Positions 42,647 to 51,268 of a stretch of 64,000 nucleotides of DNA are shown here, piece by piece. Below the pieces are notes generated by a model. The model made no database searches. It was not told where the DNA came from and worked only from the letters and a program-made list of their open reading frames with translations. The DNA is taken from contig CAZIAL010000001.1 of the NCBI GenBank assembly GCA_964536965.1, forward strand, positions 124,001 to 188,000. The letters are read 5' to 3'. Made by a program: the position numbers and the translations under genes. The DNA comes from JACMQW01 sp964536965. Its GTDB lineage: Bacteria; Bdellovibrionota; UBA1018. Position 1 is the first letter of the stretch. Each line of letters starts with the position of its first letter.

Positions 42647-42889
42647 ATGAGCGTCGCCGGACCCGCTGACCAGGAAGCCCAGAAAATCGCGGTCGACTCC
42701 GCCGCGAGCGCGAAGTACGAGATCGGCGCCGGCTGCACCGCTTGCGAAGACTGCGTCGCCGTCTGCCCGACCCGCAGCATTTTATTCACCGGCTCGATCT
42801 TCGCGATCGATCAGGATACCTGCGAAGGCTGCGGCATCTGCGCCCGAGTCTGTCCCGTGGACGTGATCCACCCGAAAGTCGCGCGCTAA
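42647..42889 (+). CDS. 2[4Fe-4S] ferredoxin
   Basis: The 80-residue protein contains two full CxxCxxCxxxCP clusters (C30/33/36/40 and C59/62/65/69) in the bacterial 2[4Fe-4S] arrangement. About 25 Ala-rich residues precede them. It should carry low-potential electrons, but the partner oxidoreductase is not in the window. It starts immediately after the HDOD-like stop, so the two are co-translated, which is an unexpected pairing. Confidence 0.93.
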   Translation: MSVAGPADQEAQKIAVDSAASAKYEIGAGCTACEDCVAVCPTRSILFTGSIFAIDQDTCEGCGICARVCPVDVIHPKVAR

Positions 42890-42893
42890 ACGT

Positions 42894-45482
42894 TTAGATC
42901 GGGACGCTGAGAAGTTCGAGCAGCTCTTCGCGCGAGAACGCCTTCAGTCCGAGCGCGGACTGTTCGATGAGCGCGTCGGAAAGCTCGGTCTTCGACTGGA
43001 TAATGCTCGCGATCCGGTCTTCGATCGTGCCCGGGATCTGCAGCTTGAAGACCTGCACTCCGCGCGTCTGGCCGTAACGATGGAGTCGGTCGGTCGCCTG
43101 GTTTTCGCGCGCCGGATTCCACCAGCGATCGAAATGGATGCAGACGGAACCGGCCGTGAGGTCGATTCCGAGCGATCCCGCGAGGAGCGAGCAAAGGAAG
43201 ACCTTCGTTTCGGAATCGTCGGCGTACTTCTGGATGCGGGCGGCGCGATCCGGGGTGTCTCCACGAAGCTCCACGAACCCGACGTTCTTCTCCTTCAGCC
43301 AAAGGCCGATCAGATCCATCATGCCCAGGTACTGGGTGAAGACGACGATTTTCAGATTCGATCCGAGGGCCTCGTTCAGCAGCTCGTCGAACGCGACCCA
43401 TTTCCCGGTTTCCCAAGGATCCATCAGCGAAAGCTTTTTCAGCTTCGAGCCCGTGACTTCCGGAAGTTTCGGGTGATCGCAGACTTGCTTCAGCCGCGTG
43501 AGCACCGAGAGGATGTTCGCGTAGTTGATCTTTTTTCCGGCCTGGAGATCTTCGCGCGCTTTCGCGGCCTCCGCGCTTTCGAGGTATTTCTTATAGGCCT
43601 TTTTCTGGACCTGGGTCATCTCGCAGAGAATGACTTCCTCGGTCTTTTCCGGAAGCTCGCGCAGAACCTGGTCCTTCGTCCGGCGGAGCAGGAACGGGGA
43701 GATCAGTCGCTTCAGCGCACCCGTCTGTCCGTCGTCCGGATGCTCCTTCGATCCGCCGCCGTACAGTCGCTTGAACCGCGGTAACGATCCCAGATAGCCC
43801 GGGAGCAGGAACTCCATGATCGACCAGAGATCGGTCGCATGGTTTTCGATCGGCGTTCCCGTCATCGCGATGCGGAATTTCGACCGAAGGACGCGCGAGG
43901 CGCGGGAGGAAATCGTGATCGCGTTTTTAATCGCCTGGGCTTCGTCGAGCACCACGCAGTGCCACTCTCTTTCGCGAAGCGAGGCCTCGCGCTGGAGAAT
44001 ACCGTACGTCGTCAGCACCAGGTTCACGTCCTTATCGGGAAGAACGCGGCCCTTGCCGTGGAAGACGGTCCATTTCAGCCCGGTCGGATACTTTTCCAGT
44101 TTCTGCACCCATGCCGAGACGACCGAAGTCGGGGCGATGACGAGGGTGGGAAGAGCGGGCTTCGATCGCGACTTATAGAAGCTCGTCAGAATGGCGAGCA
44201 CCTGGTGGGTTTTTCCCAGACCCATGTCGTCGGCGAGAAGCGAGGCCAGGCCGCGGTGGTAGAGGGACCAAACCCAGCTGACGCCGTTCTTCTGATAGTC
44301 GCGAAGTTCGAATCCGTATTCGACCTTGGGCAGATCGGGGACATCGTCGGACTCGAAAGTTTTTTTCCACTGGAAGAAGTCCTTCCAGTCTTTATCGACG
44401 GTAAAGTCGTCGACGCCGAGTTCGAGCGAGAGTCGGTAAACCGAGAGCGGATGGAGCGGGTAATCCTCGTCGTCGTCGAGGTAGGCGTGGCCACTCGGGG
44501 CGGCGGGGCCGTTTTTCTTCCCTTTCGAATCGTTCGCCATCCCGGAACGGTTGGCGAACTGGGCAATCAGGTTCAGCGATTTTTCGAAACGATAGAGCGT
44601 ATCCCCGACGAGACAGTACGAAGAGGAAAGGCGGCCGGCGTTCGTAAGTCTCTCGAGTTCGTCGGAGTTGATCCGGAAACGTTCGCTGCGAAACTCGTAA
44701 GTGAGCAGTCGGCCGAGCTCGCTTTTCGCGCCCACGTTCAGCGACATGAGCTTTAGCGGAGTGGAGTCGTACTTTACCTGGAGGTTGTCGTGGTAGACGA
44801 TCTGCGCTTTGTGCTCATGCGAAAGCAGCTTCGCCAGGCTCTCCAGCATGTTCGCGCCCTGGTAGGTCACCTTCGGCGCGTGGACGTTGTGAATGACCGG
44901 GATGAATTCGTGCAGGAGCTTCAAGTGGAGATCATCGGTGGTCCGATAGTTCTCGGAGTCCTTTTTAATCAGCTGGTGCAGAGTCGAAACCGACTTCTGG
45001 ACGCGGATCGGGTCGTCGTACCTGAGCGCGGCCTCGACCGTGATCGCGGTCAGGACTTTGTCTTCGAAGATTGCGCGCACGAATGCGACCGGCTCGGCCG
45101 GAATGGTCTTTGGAATGACGGGCTTCTTCGGTTTGCGGTCGATCTCTTCGGCGGCGGAGCCCTCGTCGGCATCGGCGATCCCGGCGCGAAGGAGCGAGCC
45201 CTTGGCGAGGATCCAGTTCGAAAGCGCGGCGACATGGCGGCAATGCTTTTCATAGATCCCGTGGGCCGAGCAGCTGCAGCTCGAAGAACGGATCGTGCCC
45301 CGGTCCATCAGGATGTGGGTTTTGGCTTGCGTGGCTCCGCCCAGCGTATCGTCCGCGATTTCGGCCGTGACCAGGTGGTTCTTCAGCTTCACTTGGGCCA
45401 CATGACCTTCGCGAAACGAGGATTGGCCTTTTTTCCAAGTGCCGGGTTGGAAGTCTTTCTTGATTTGATTCAGGAAGAGCAT
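42894..45482 (-). CDS. SWIM-SNF2 family helicase/ATPase
   Basis: The 862-residue protein begins with a SWIM zinc finger (C69xC71x9C81xH83), then a region typical of bacterial SNF2 N-termini. The full SNF2 ATPase follows: Walker A in ADDMGLGKT near residue 420, and the DEAQ box VVLDEAQAIKN near 510. Motif III is MTGTPIEN, and the helicase C half has DRWWNPARENQATDRLHRYGQ and SLGIDLTAGS. These proteins translocate on duplex DNA and remodel nucleoprotein (transcription or repair roles are suggested for RapA/HepA relatives). The ATG at 45482 gives the natural N-terminus, and the frame to 45623 crosses a terminator-like hairpin. It converges on the ferredoxin gene. Confidence 0.93.
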   Translation of the reverse strand: MLFLNQIKKDFQPGTWKKGQSSFREGHVAQVKLKNHLVTAEIADDTLGGATQAKTHILMDRGTIRSSSCSCSAHGIYEKHCRHVAALSNWILAKGSLLRAGIADADEGSAAEEIDRKPKKPVIPKTIPAEPVAFVRAIFEDKVLTAITVEAALRYDDPIRVQKSVSTLHQLIKKDSENYRTTDDLHLKLLHEFIPVIHNVHAPKVTYQGANMLESLAKLLSHEHKAQIVYHDNLQVKYDSTPLKLMSLNVGAKSELGRLLTYEFRSERFRINSDELERLTNAGRLSSSYCLVGDTLYRFEKSLNLIAQFANRSGMANDSKGKKNGPAAPSGHAYLDDDEDYPLHPLSVYRLSLELGVDDFTVDKDWKDFFQWKKTFESDDVPDLPKVEYGFELRDYQKNGVSWVWSLYHRGLASLLADDMGLGKTHQVLAILTSFYKSRSKPALPTLVIAPTSVVSAWVQKLEKYPTGLKWTVFHGKGRVLPDKDVNLVLTTYGILQREASLREREWHCVVLDEAQAIKNAITISSRASRVLRSKFRIAMTGTPIENHATDLWSIMEFLLPGYLGSLPRFKRLYGGGSKEHPDDGQTGALKRLISPFLLRRTKDQVLRELPEKTEEVILCEMTQVQKKAYKKYLESAEAAKAREDLQAGKKINYANILSVLTRLKQVCDHPKLPEVTGSKLKKLSLMDPWETGKWVAFDELLNEALGSNLKIVVFTQYLGMMDLIGLWLKEKNVGFVELRGDTPDRAARIQKYADDSETKVFLCSLLAGSLGIDLTAGSVCIHFDRWWNPARENQATDRLHRYGQTRGVQVFKLQIPGTIEDRIASIIQSKTELSDALIEQSALGLKAFSREELLELLSVPI

Positions 45483-45559
45483 GCGCGAAGCAAAGTTATA
45501 GCAGCTGCACGCGTGAATGACCCGTAGAAACTCGGGTCGACGACGGGGAGTTTCGAAAC

Positions 45560-45596
45560 GCAGAACCCCCCGAGCTTTCGCCCGAGGGGTTCTGTT
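45560..45596 (+). terminator. Terminator-like hairpin
   Basis: CAGAACCCC ... GGGGTTCTG closes an imperfect inner stem CCGAGC/GCCCGA with a TTTC loop and is followed by TTTTG on the plus strand. No plus-strand gene is seen directly before it, so what it terminates is unclear. Confidence 0.5.
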
Positions 45597-45611
45597 TTGA
45601 GAGAGGAGTAT

Positions 45612-45707
45612 ATGAGTGTCCAAATCCTATGGACGCTGGCCTATGTGCAGGGCGAGTGCCAGGTTTTCGAAGTCCCGGCATCCACGGACCTCAGATATTT
45701 ACTTTAA
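45612..45707 (+). CDS. Possible 31-residue small protein
   Basis: An ATG preceded by GAGAGGAGTAT (strong ribosome binding site, 5-6 nt spacing) opens a 31-codon frame starting MSVQILWTL and ending TDLRYLL before TAA. The product would be amphipathic with a hydrophobic start. The same DNA can fold: GTATATGAG-TGTCC pairs with GGAC-CTCAGATAT, and CTGGC/GCCAG forms an inner hairpin. The signal may therefore be RNA structure rather than coding. No recognisable promoter is seen just upstream. Confidence 0.35.
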   Translation: MSVQILWTLAYVQGECQVFEVPASTDLRYLL

Positions 45708-45831
45708 ATAGATCAAAGGGTTAGGAAGGACGGGACCCCCTTGAGGGAACCCGGTCGCAAGCCGGGGCGGACGAAATTCAGGCAGGCGACTAGGCCTTCG
45801 ACAGATTCTTCGACCCTCCGCGCATTCGAAG

Positions 45832-45860
45832 TTGCAGTCTCTAGTGCGCTGCGTTATACC
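45832..45860 (+). promoter_or_regulatory. Sigma-70-type promoter of the four-gene envelope operon
   Basis: TTGCAG (45832-45837), a 17-bp spacer and TATACC (45855-45860) fit a -35/-10 pair with ideal spacing. The predicted start is about 19 nt upstream of the ATG at 45886, with AGAGGG as ribosome binding site between. Confidence 0.55.
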
Positions 45861-45885
45861 CCGGTCACTTTAAGAGGGTAAACGC

Positions 45886-46761
45886 ATGAAAAAGTCTGCA
45901 AAGCACACTTCGGGGTTGGTCTTGGGCGCTTGGGTCGCGCTTTCCCTATCGGGATGTCTGTCGAACGATCAACGCACGTCGAACTCGAACACGAGCGACG
46001 ACGAATCGATCGCCCTCCTCCAGTCGCGTTTAAAGGACTCGGCTAAAGTCAGCCGGATCGTCGATAAACTCGACCAGGCCCTTCGTCCCGTGACCAATGT
46101 CCTCGCGGACGTGGAGAAGATCCTGAAAGCCGGAGAGAAAGAACTTCTTCGCGAAAAGCTGAACGAGATCGAGCGACTTTCCTTCCGCAAGGTCCAGAAA
46201 GAACTGAACGCGCTCAAACGCGGGCTCGTCGATAAAGACGGCGACGGCGCGTGGGCCGTGTCGAAAGAAGTGAAATGGCCGTTTACCCGCGGAGCCGAGG
46301 TCGCGCTCACTTCCGCGTGCGCCCAGAGCCAGCTGACTCTGAAGGGTGCCTCCGAAAAGAACGGGGCCGAATTCGTGGAGCTTCTGCTCGCGGACTGCAT
46401 GCTCCCCCAGGAAACTCCCCTGATTCGAGCTTACGTTTCCCAGAAAATGGAAGTCGATGCGGAGCTGAACCTCGGTGATCTGGAAATGCTTCTGAAGCCG
46501 GGCGTGAGCAAGGGGAACTGTTCGATCCAGTCCGCGGACGGAATCGGCGTCCAGCTCGAATGCTCTCCGTTCAGCGAAAAGACCGGAAATCTCGTCTTCG
46601 ACTTCGAGAAAATCTCGGTCATCGACTCCGCGGCAGGCGAGATCATGGATTTCGCGCTCACCGTTTCGGAGATTCGCGACGGAGAAACGAAGCCGCTCGC
46701 CCGCGCGACGCTCGTGAAGGGCATCGGCCAAAAAACCAAAGTGAATGTGAAGCGCCTCTAG
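45886..46761 (+). CDS. Lipoprotein, first gene of envelope operon
   Basis: The 291-residue product has a classic lipoprotein signal (LVLGAWVALSLSGC; Cys near 24). The mature N-terminal half (residues 40-115) is helical and charged, with a heptad-like character (LLQSRLKDSAKVSRIVDKLDQAL, EKELLREKLNEIERLSF). The C-terminal half is beta-rich and carries four Cys. No family is recognised. The next gene starts 10 bp downstream. The operon context suggests it works with the outer-membrane protein at 47653. Confidence 0.75.
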   Translation: MKKSAKHTSGLVLGAWVALSLSGCLSNDQRTSNSNTSDDESIALLQSRLKDSAKVSRIVDKLDQALRPVTNVLADVEKILKAGEKELLREKLNEIERLSFRKVQKELNALKRGLVDKDGDGAWAVSKEVKWPFTRGAEVALTSACAQSQLTLKGASEKNGAEFVELLLADCMLPQETPLIRAYVSQKMEVDAELNLGDLEMLLKPGVSKGNCSIQSADGIGVQLECSPFSEKTGNLVFDFEKISVIDSAAGEIMDFALTVSEIRDGETKPLARATLVKGIGQKTKVNVKRL

Positions 46762-46771
46762 CGGTTCGATC

Positions 46772-47656
46772 GTGAAGAACCTCCGGCGCAGCGTTTTCGC
46801 TGCATTCATCCTCCTTTTCGGACTCTCGGCCATCGGCTGCGGAAAGGCCCGCACCGGGGTTCTGCCTCCCAAAGAAGAGGCCGTGCGCCTTATGGACGTC
46901 GGGCAGAACGGGAAAGCCGCTCACATCCTCGAACAGCGGGTCGCCGGGTACCCCGAGGACGACGAGGCGAAGCTTCTCCTGGCTTCCGCCTATATGGGAC
47001 TCGCCGGGGTCGACGTTTACAGCATCTTCGACGCGTTCCAGGATCTGATCTTCAAACGTTCGCTCAAGGATCAGGTCGTCGGAGGAAACGAGAGCGCGCC
47101 GAAAGTCGAAATCGCGCGCGGAAAAATCCCCGAACCGAAAGCGGGAGAAACCCCGGCGGAGAAGGCCCTGCGCTCCCTGGATAAGATCACCCACCATCTC
47201 CAGGTTTCCCTGGTTTACCTGGATCGGTTTCAGAAGGTGCCCGAATCACAGTGGCCGCTCATCGAGACCGCGCTCGCGCTCCTCGAGTCCATCGCCGCGC
47301 CCGCCGTCGATGTTCATACCTATAAAGTTTTTATTCGCCTCGTCTACGCGAAGTCGTACCTCGTGGCGAAAGTGATGAAAGACGATCTGGCGTGGAGTCG
47401 ACAGTGGGCTTGTTCCTTCGACCCCCAAGCTTTTGACGAGGATCTCGGGTTCTTCGCCCAGCAAGCGCTCGCGATCGACGAAGATTTGCGCAGAGCCGCC
47501 GAACTCGGCTCGAAAAAGCTCGCCCAAGCCCGCAAGCGTTTCTCGTTCCTGACGGACGCGGCAAGTTCTGCCGATGCCTATACTTCATGGAACGATGGGC
47601 TGACTTTTTCCGAGCTGGAAAACTCCCTCAAAGGCATGTTCCACTGTAGTGAATGA
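46772..47656 (+). CDS. TPR-like lipoprotein, second gene of envelope operon
   Basis: The 294-residue product starts at a GTG and has a lipoprotein signal (FAAFILLFGLSAIGC; Cys near 23). The early segment EEAVRLMDVGQNGKAAHILEQRVAGYPEDDEAKLLLASAYMGLAG is a TPR pair. The remainder is helical. The arrangement recalls TRAP-T/TatT-like TPR lipoproteins. Its stop overlaps the next ATG (ATGA), so it is coupled to the outer-membrane protein. Confidence 0.75.
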   Translation: MKNLRRSVFAAFILLFGLSAIGCGKARTGVLPPKEEAVRLMDVGQNGKAAHILEQRVAGYPEDDEAKLLLASAYMGLAGVDVYSIFDAFQDLIFKRSLKDQVVGGNESAPKVEIARGKIPEPKAGETPAEKALRSLDKITHHLQVSLVYLDRFQKVPESQWPLIETALALLESIAAPAVDVHTYKVFIRLVYAKSYLVAKVMKDDLAWSRQWACSFDPQAFDEDLGFFAQQALAIDEDLRRAAELGSKKLAQARKRFSFLTDAASSADAYTSWNDGLTFSELENSLKGMFHCSE

Positions 47657-48744
47657 TCCTTTTCCGGGACCGTCGGTCCGCGCTCGCCGCGCTCGCTACG
47701 CTGTTCGTTTCCATTTCAAGCGGGGAGGCGGCTTCGAGCTATTTTACGTTCGTCCCGACGCGGTTTCGGAGTCTCGAGCTCACCCTGAGCGCGCGGGGAC
47801 TCGGAGAAATCTGTCATTCCCGGGATGCCTATCCCGACGGAACAGTCTGTAACCCAGCGTATCTGCCCGAAGTCCGCGAGTCGCAGCTCATCGGTCGTCT
47901 TTTTCTCGGAAACGGTTATACGGCCCTGAGCTCGGCGGATAAATTCGTGAATAAGCCGCTGACCCGCGACACGATGCGGGGTCTTTTTCAGGGAGAGAAC
48001 GTGATTTCGGTGGAAGCGCACGCGGGGCTGAACTTTACCGCGCCGAACCTGTCGGCCGGCTTTTCTCCGTATCGCGTGCAATACGTTTCGGAACTTCGTA
48101 ACCCGAATTTGCCGACGGTCAACCTGCACGCGGCGGTAGAGCGAAGTTTCGTCCTCGCGGGCGGAACCCGGCTCGGACTCGTCGATCGGGCCCTGAAAGA
48201 TTTCAGCTTCGGCGCGAAGCTTCGCATTGTGGAGCGAAAGTTCGTGCATGGGCAGTTTTCTCTCTTCCAGGCCACGACGGAAGAACCGCGCGATTATCTG
48301 CCGAGCCGAAAACAGACGGCCTTTCTCCTGGATCCCGCGATCGCGTGGGTCGGGGACAAAGTGCCGTGGAGGCCGCGCGCTTCGATCGGGATGAAAAACA
48401 TCGGTCCGGCGAATCCCTACTTCGATGAATATCCAAACAACGTCGATTTCGAAGCGGGGGTCGGAATCGAGCCCCCGGTCCGATTCGGTCGGGTCCGAAT
48501 CGGACTCGACCTGGTCGATCTGATGGAGGCCGAGACCCTCGAGGATCGACTACGGCTCGGAGGTTCGTACAAAGTCGGGCTGATCGAGACGATGCTCGGT
48601 GCGAACGCGTCCGTTCTGACTTTCGGGCTGAATTTCAGTCTGAATTTCCTGCAGACGGGAGTCGTATACGAATTCTTCCGGGATGATCTCGAGGGCGGCG
48701 GTGCCGAGACCCGCCTTTCTACGGAAGTGGTGTTTCGCCTATGA
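47653..48744 (+). CDS. Outer-membrane beta-barrel candidate, third gene of envelope operon
   Basis: The 363-residue product has a signal peptide (ALAALATLFVSISSGEAASS). Beyond residue 110 it shows alternating amphipathic strands (VISVEAHAGLNF, PRASIGMKNIG, ASVLTFGLNFSLNFL). It ends in STEVVFRL, a C-terminus with aromatic/hydrophobic alternation as in barrels. The overall look is of a PorV/conjugal-TraF-like barrel. Both ends overlap neighbours by ATGA. No family is certain. Confidence 0.65.
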   Translation: MILFRDRRSALAALATLFVSISSGEAASSYFTFVPTRFRSLELTLSARGLGEICHSRDAYPDGTVCNPAYLPEVRESQLIGRLFLGNGYTALSSADKFVNKPLTRDTMRGLFQGENVISVEAHAGLNFTAPNLSAGFSPYRVQYVSELRNPNLPTVNLHAAVERSFVLAGGTRLGLVDRALKDFSFGAKLRIVERKFVHGQFSLFQATTEEPRDYLPSRKQTAFLLDPAIAWVGDKVPWRPRASIGMKNIGPANPYFDEYPNNVDFEAGVGIEPPVRFGRVRIGLDLVDLMEAETLEDRLRLGGSYKVGLIETMLGANASVLTFGLNFSLNFLQTGVVYEFFRDDLEGGGAETRLSTEVVFRL

Positions 48745-49514
48745 GTGGTTTCCGCCGATCCTGTATCCTTCGGCTCGTGACGTTCTTTGCGTTTTCCCTC
48801 GCTTTCGTTCCGACCTCGGGGGGGGCGGAACGAAAGCGTGCCGCCGCGAAGCGCCCCCGGATCGTGGCGCCGACGCTCGAGTCGGCTCCCCAGAATCGAC
48901 CGCCGTCCGAATCGTCGGCGGGGAGCCCTCGTTATTTTTCGGTTCTCCAGGACAAGGCCCGGAAGATCGAAGAACGGAACACCAACGAAGGCTGGGCTTA
49001 CGTCATCAGCGGAGGATTGGCTCTCGCCATCTCCATTCCCGGGTACTATCTCTCGGACGACGTTTTCGCGCGCTCCGTTTACTCGCTGGGCGAAACGCTC
49101 GCGGTCGCGTCGATCGGGTACGGTGCTTACCTGGTCCTCGTAGCGGACGATTACGCGCGTTTCGCGCGCATCCTCCAGTCGAGCCCGACGCTCTCCCTGG
49201 CGGAGAAGGATCGCCTCTCCTTCGAGTTTATGAACGAAAACGCCAAGCGCGCGAAAGCCGTCCGAAAGATTCGGGTGATCTCCCACGCGCTGACGGCGGG
49301 ACTGAATTTTCTAAACGGGGCCACGACCGATAGCCGCGAACTTCGGACGGCGCTCTACTTTATCGGCGGGATCAACGTCTTGGCATCTCTTAGTTACCTC
49401 TTCCGCGAGTCCGAGGAAGAGAAGTTTCTGGACGAAATCCGAAACGGCGGAAAGGTCGAAGCTTTTATCGGAGTGACGCATGGGCCGATGCTCGGGCTGA
49501 AGTATCGATTCTAA
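48741..49514 (+). CDS. Membrane protein, fourth gene of envelope operon
   Basis: The 257-residue product has an N-terminal signal (LRLVTFFAFSLAFVPTSGGA). A basic Pro-rich linker follows, then two or three hydrophobic helices (GWAYVISGGLALAISIPGYYLS, VASIGYGAYLVLVADDY, ALYFIGGINVLASLSYLF). The last 20 residues, VEAFIGVTHGPMLGLKYRF, read like an outer-membrane strand ending in F. It is coupled by ATGA to the barrel gene, and a strong terminator follows. The function is unknown. Confidence 0.65.
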   Translation: MSGFRRSCILRLVTFFAFSLAFVPTSGGAERKRAAAKRPRIVAPTLESAPQNRPPSESSAGSPRYFSVLQDKARKIEERNTNEGWAYVISGGLALAISIPGYYLSDDVFARSVYSLGETLAVASIGYGAYLVLVADDYARFARILQSSPTLSLAEKDRLSFEFMNENAKRAKAVRKIRVISHALTAGLNFLNGATTDSRELRTALYFIGGINVLASLSYLFRESEEEKFLDEIRNGGKVEAFIGVTHGPMLGLKYRF

Positions 49515-49540
49515 GGTTGGTCGTCGCAGACCGGAAAAAG

Positions 49541-49574
49541 AAAAAGGCCAGGTGGAAACCACCCGGCCTTTTTT
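49541..49574 (+). terminator. Intrinsic terminator of the envelope operon
   Basis: AAAAAGGCC-A-GGTGG / CCACC-C-GGCCTTTTTT forms a long stem with an AAA loop and a T-run, 27 bp after the last stop. It can also terminate the convergent repeat-protein gene. Confidence 0.92.
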
Positions 49575-49592
49575 AGTTTTCGGACGTCCGAC

Positions 49593-51216
49593 TTAGTGGG
49601 CGCGGTTCGAGTTGCTGGCGTTCTTCGCCGGGCTCTCCGTGGCCGTTCCCGAAGGAGAAACTTCGCGAGTCTGTTTCAGGCCCGTGCGATTTCCGATCTT
49701 CGCCTGGCGCTCGTCACGCTTTCCGAAGATTCCTTCGATCGTCTTCGCAAGGAGAGCAGCTTCGTCGACCGTGGCGCCTTTGAATCGCGCATTGATCTTG
49801 AGTTTGCTCTTGTCTTGCTTTTCCGACTTTATGATTCCCGACTGACCGTAGAGAACGGTTCCGGTTTTTTCTTCGTCCTTGTCTTTTCCTTTGATCCGTC
49901 CGTTGACGGTTCCGGAAGAAACTTCGACCTGTTCCTCTTTTTCTTCTTCGATCGGGAGGCATTTTTTCTCGCCGACGACCGGAAGTTTGCACTCAGGCTT
50001 CTTCTCTTGTTCTTTCTTTTCTTTGTCCTTCAGATCGATCTGTTCCTGGCGCTTTTTACGCTCGAGCTCCAGCTGGGCCAGACGGTCCTTTTCGCGCTTG
50101 AGGCGAGCCTCTTCGTCGGCTTTCTCCTTAGCGATCCGGTCTTGCTCGGCCTTCAGCTTCGCTTTCTTATCGTCTGGCTGGTCCTGGCGATCTCCACCCG
50201 GGGTCGTCTTCTTTTCGTTCTTAGGAGGAACGGTGGTCTTCGCCGGAGTGGTTTTCGCCGGGGTGGACTTCGGAGGAACGGTGGTCTTCGCCGGAGTGGT
50301 CTTTACCGGCGTGGTCTTCTCCTGACCCTTCGGATCTTTCTGATCCTGGGGCTGATCCTGGCGATCGCCGCCTTCGGTCTTCTTCTTTTCGTTCTTCGGA
50401 GGAACGGTGCCGCCGTTGTTCGGGTCAGTGCCGCCGTTGTTCGGGTCGGTACCGCCGTTGTTCGGGTCGGTACCGCCGTTGTTCGGGTCGGTGCCGCCGT
50501 TGTTCGGGTCGGTGCCGCCGTTGTTCGGGTCGGTGCCGCCGTTGTTCGNNNNNNNNNNNNNNNNNNNNNNNNNNNNNNNNNNNNNNNNNNNNNNNNNNNN
50601 NNNNNNNNNNNNNNNNNNNNNNNNNNNNNNNNNNNNNNNNNNNNNNNNGGTCGGTGCCGCCGTTATTCGGGTCGGTGCCTTGTCCGTTACCGACCGGGTC
50701 ATCGCCCTGTCCGTTACCGACTGGATCTTTACCCTGTCCGTTTCCGGCGACGTTTTCGTCTCCGCCGAAGCTGTAAACCTGGATGTCGCGTTCGCGATAC
50801 CAAACTCCGTCAATTTCGATCATTGGCTCATTCTTAGCGGGGGTATCGTGGGAGTGCGATTCTTGCGAATTCGAGGATTCAGATTTCACGACACCTACGG
50901 AATCGCTTTCGTAAGCCTTCAGGTGAGGATATTGGCGAATGAGCGCCGCTTTTTCCTGCTCGAGGACCGCGATCTGCACCTGAGTCTTGTCTTCTTTGTT
51001 CCCTTTTCTATCGACGTAAGCCTGGCTCTTGTAGTCGACGCCATCTTCGGCCTGATTCGTCGTTTTCGTGAGCTTCCGCTTCTTCTTATTCAGCTTCGCG
51101 TTCAGCGAATGCATCTGGGACAAACCTGGCACCTGCATCGCCATCGCGGACGACGTGGTGGTCAACGCGATTACGGCGGCCATCGAAAGGATCAAAGCTT
51201 GGTAATTCTTTTTCAT
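49593..51216 (-). CDS. Secreted low-complexity tandem-repeat protein, interrupted by an assembly gap
   Basis: The gene reads from ATG 51216 to a stop at 49593. The N-terminus has a signal peptide ending SSAMA-MQ. A basic segment and GNGQG(T/D/K)DP repeats lead into NNGGTDP repeats, which run into 100 Ns. After the gap come at least seven more NNGGTDP units, PAKTT/VPPK repeats, a charged helical Glu/Lys/Arg/Gln region (likely coiled coil) with one Cys pair, and a Ser/Asn-rich end. The annotated gap length puts the two halves out of frame. The non-N sequence totals 1524 bases (divisible by 3), and the repeat phase is continuous across the gap, so the gene is probably intact. The Asp/Asn repeats suggest a surface or calcium-binding stalk. 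A sigma-54-type promoter precedes it. Confidence 0.8.
50407..50675 (-). repeat. 21-bp tandem repeat (NNGGTDP) spanning the assembly gap
   Basis: On the plus strand the unit is GTGCCGCCGTTGTTCGGGTC plus one base. Seven copies lie left of the gap, two with GTACC and one with a final CA. One copy lies right of it, with ATTCG. Each 21-bp unit encodes seven residues. Copy number is expected to vary by slippage. The assembly gap lies inside the array. Confidence 0.95.
50549..50648. other. Assembly gap (100 N)
   Basis: Exactly 100 undetermined bases, the usual placeholder for an unknown length. The left flank ends in GTTCG and the right flank starts GGTCGG, so joining them gives an uninterrupted repeat unit. 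The missing length is therefore probably a multiple of 21 bp. Confidence 0.98.
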
Positions 51217-51268
51217 AACTACTCCTAAAGTCACTCGGGGGAAGAACACTCTCTCGGGACTATGTAAG

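Larger units (their letters stand above)
45483..45885. other. Intergenic stretch between the SNF2 gene and the lipoprotein operon
   Basis: These 400 bp hold a terminator-like hairpin (45560-45596), a 31-codon frame with a strong ribosome binding site (45612-45707) that can also fold as RNA, and a GC-rich hairpin CCCGG...CCGGG (45762-45778). A good sigma-70-type promoter (45832-45860) drives the downstream operon. Otherwise nothing coding is seen. Confidence 0.5.

Noticed and set aside
45642..45657. Minus-strand TGGCAC-N5-CTGC upstream of the SNF2 gene
   Set aside because: A terminator-like hairpin lies between it and the SNF2 start, and the site sits inside a possible small gene.
45612..45800. 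6S RNA, tmRNA, SRP RNA or a c-di-GMP riboswitch
   Set aside because: None of the signature sequences (tRNA-like CCA end, GGAAGNAGCC-type loop, GCAAAC...GACGC core) is present.
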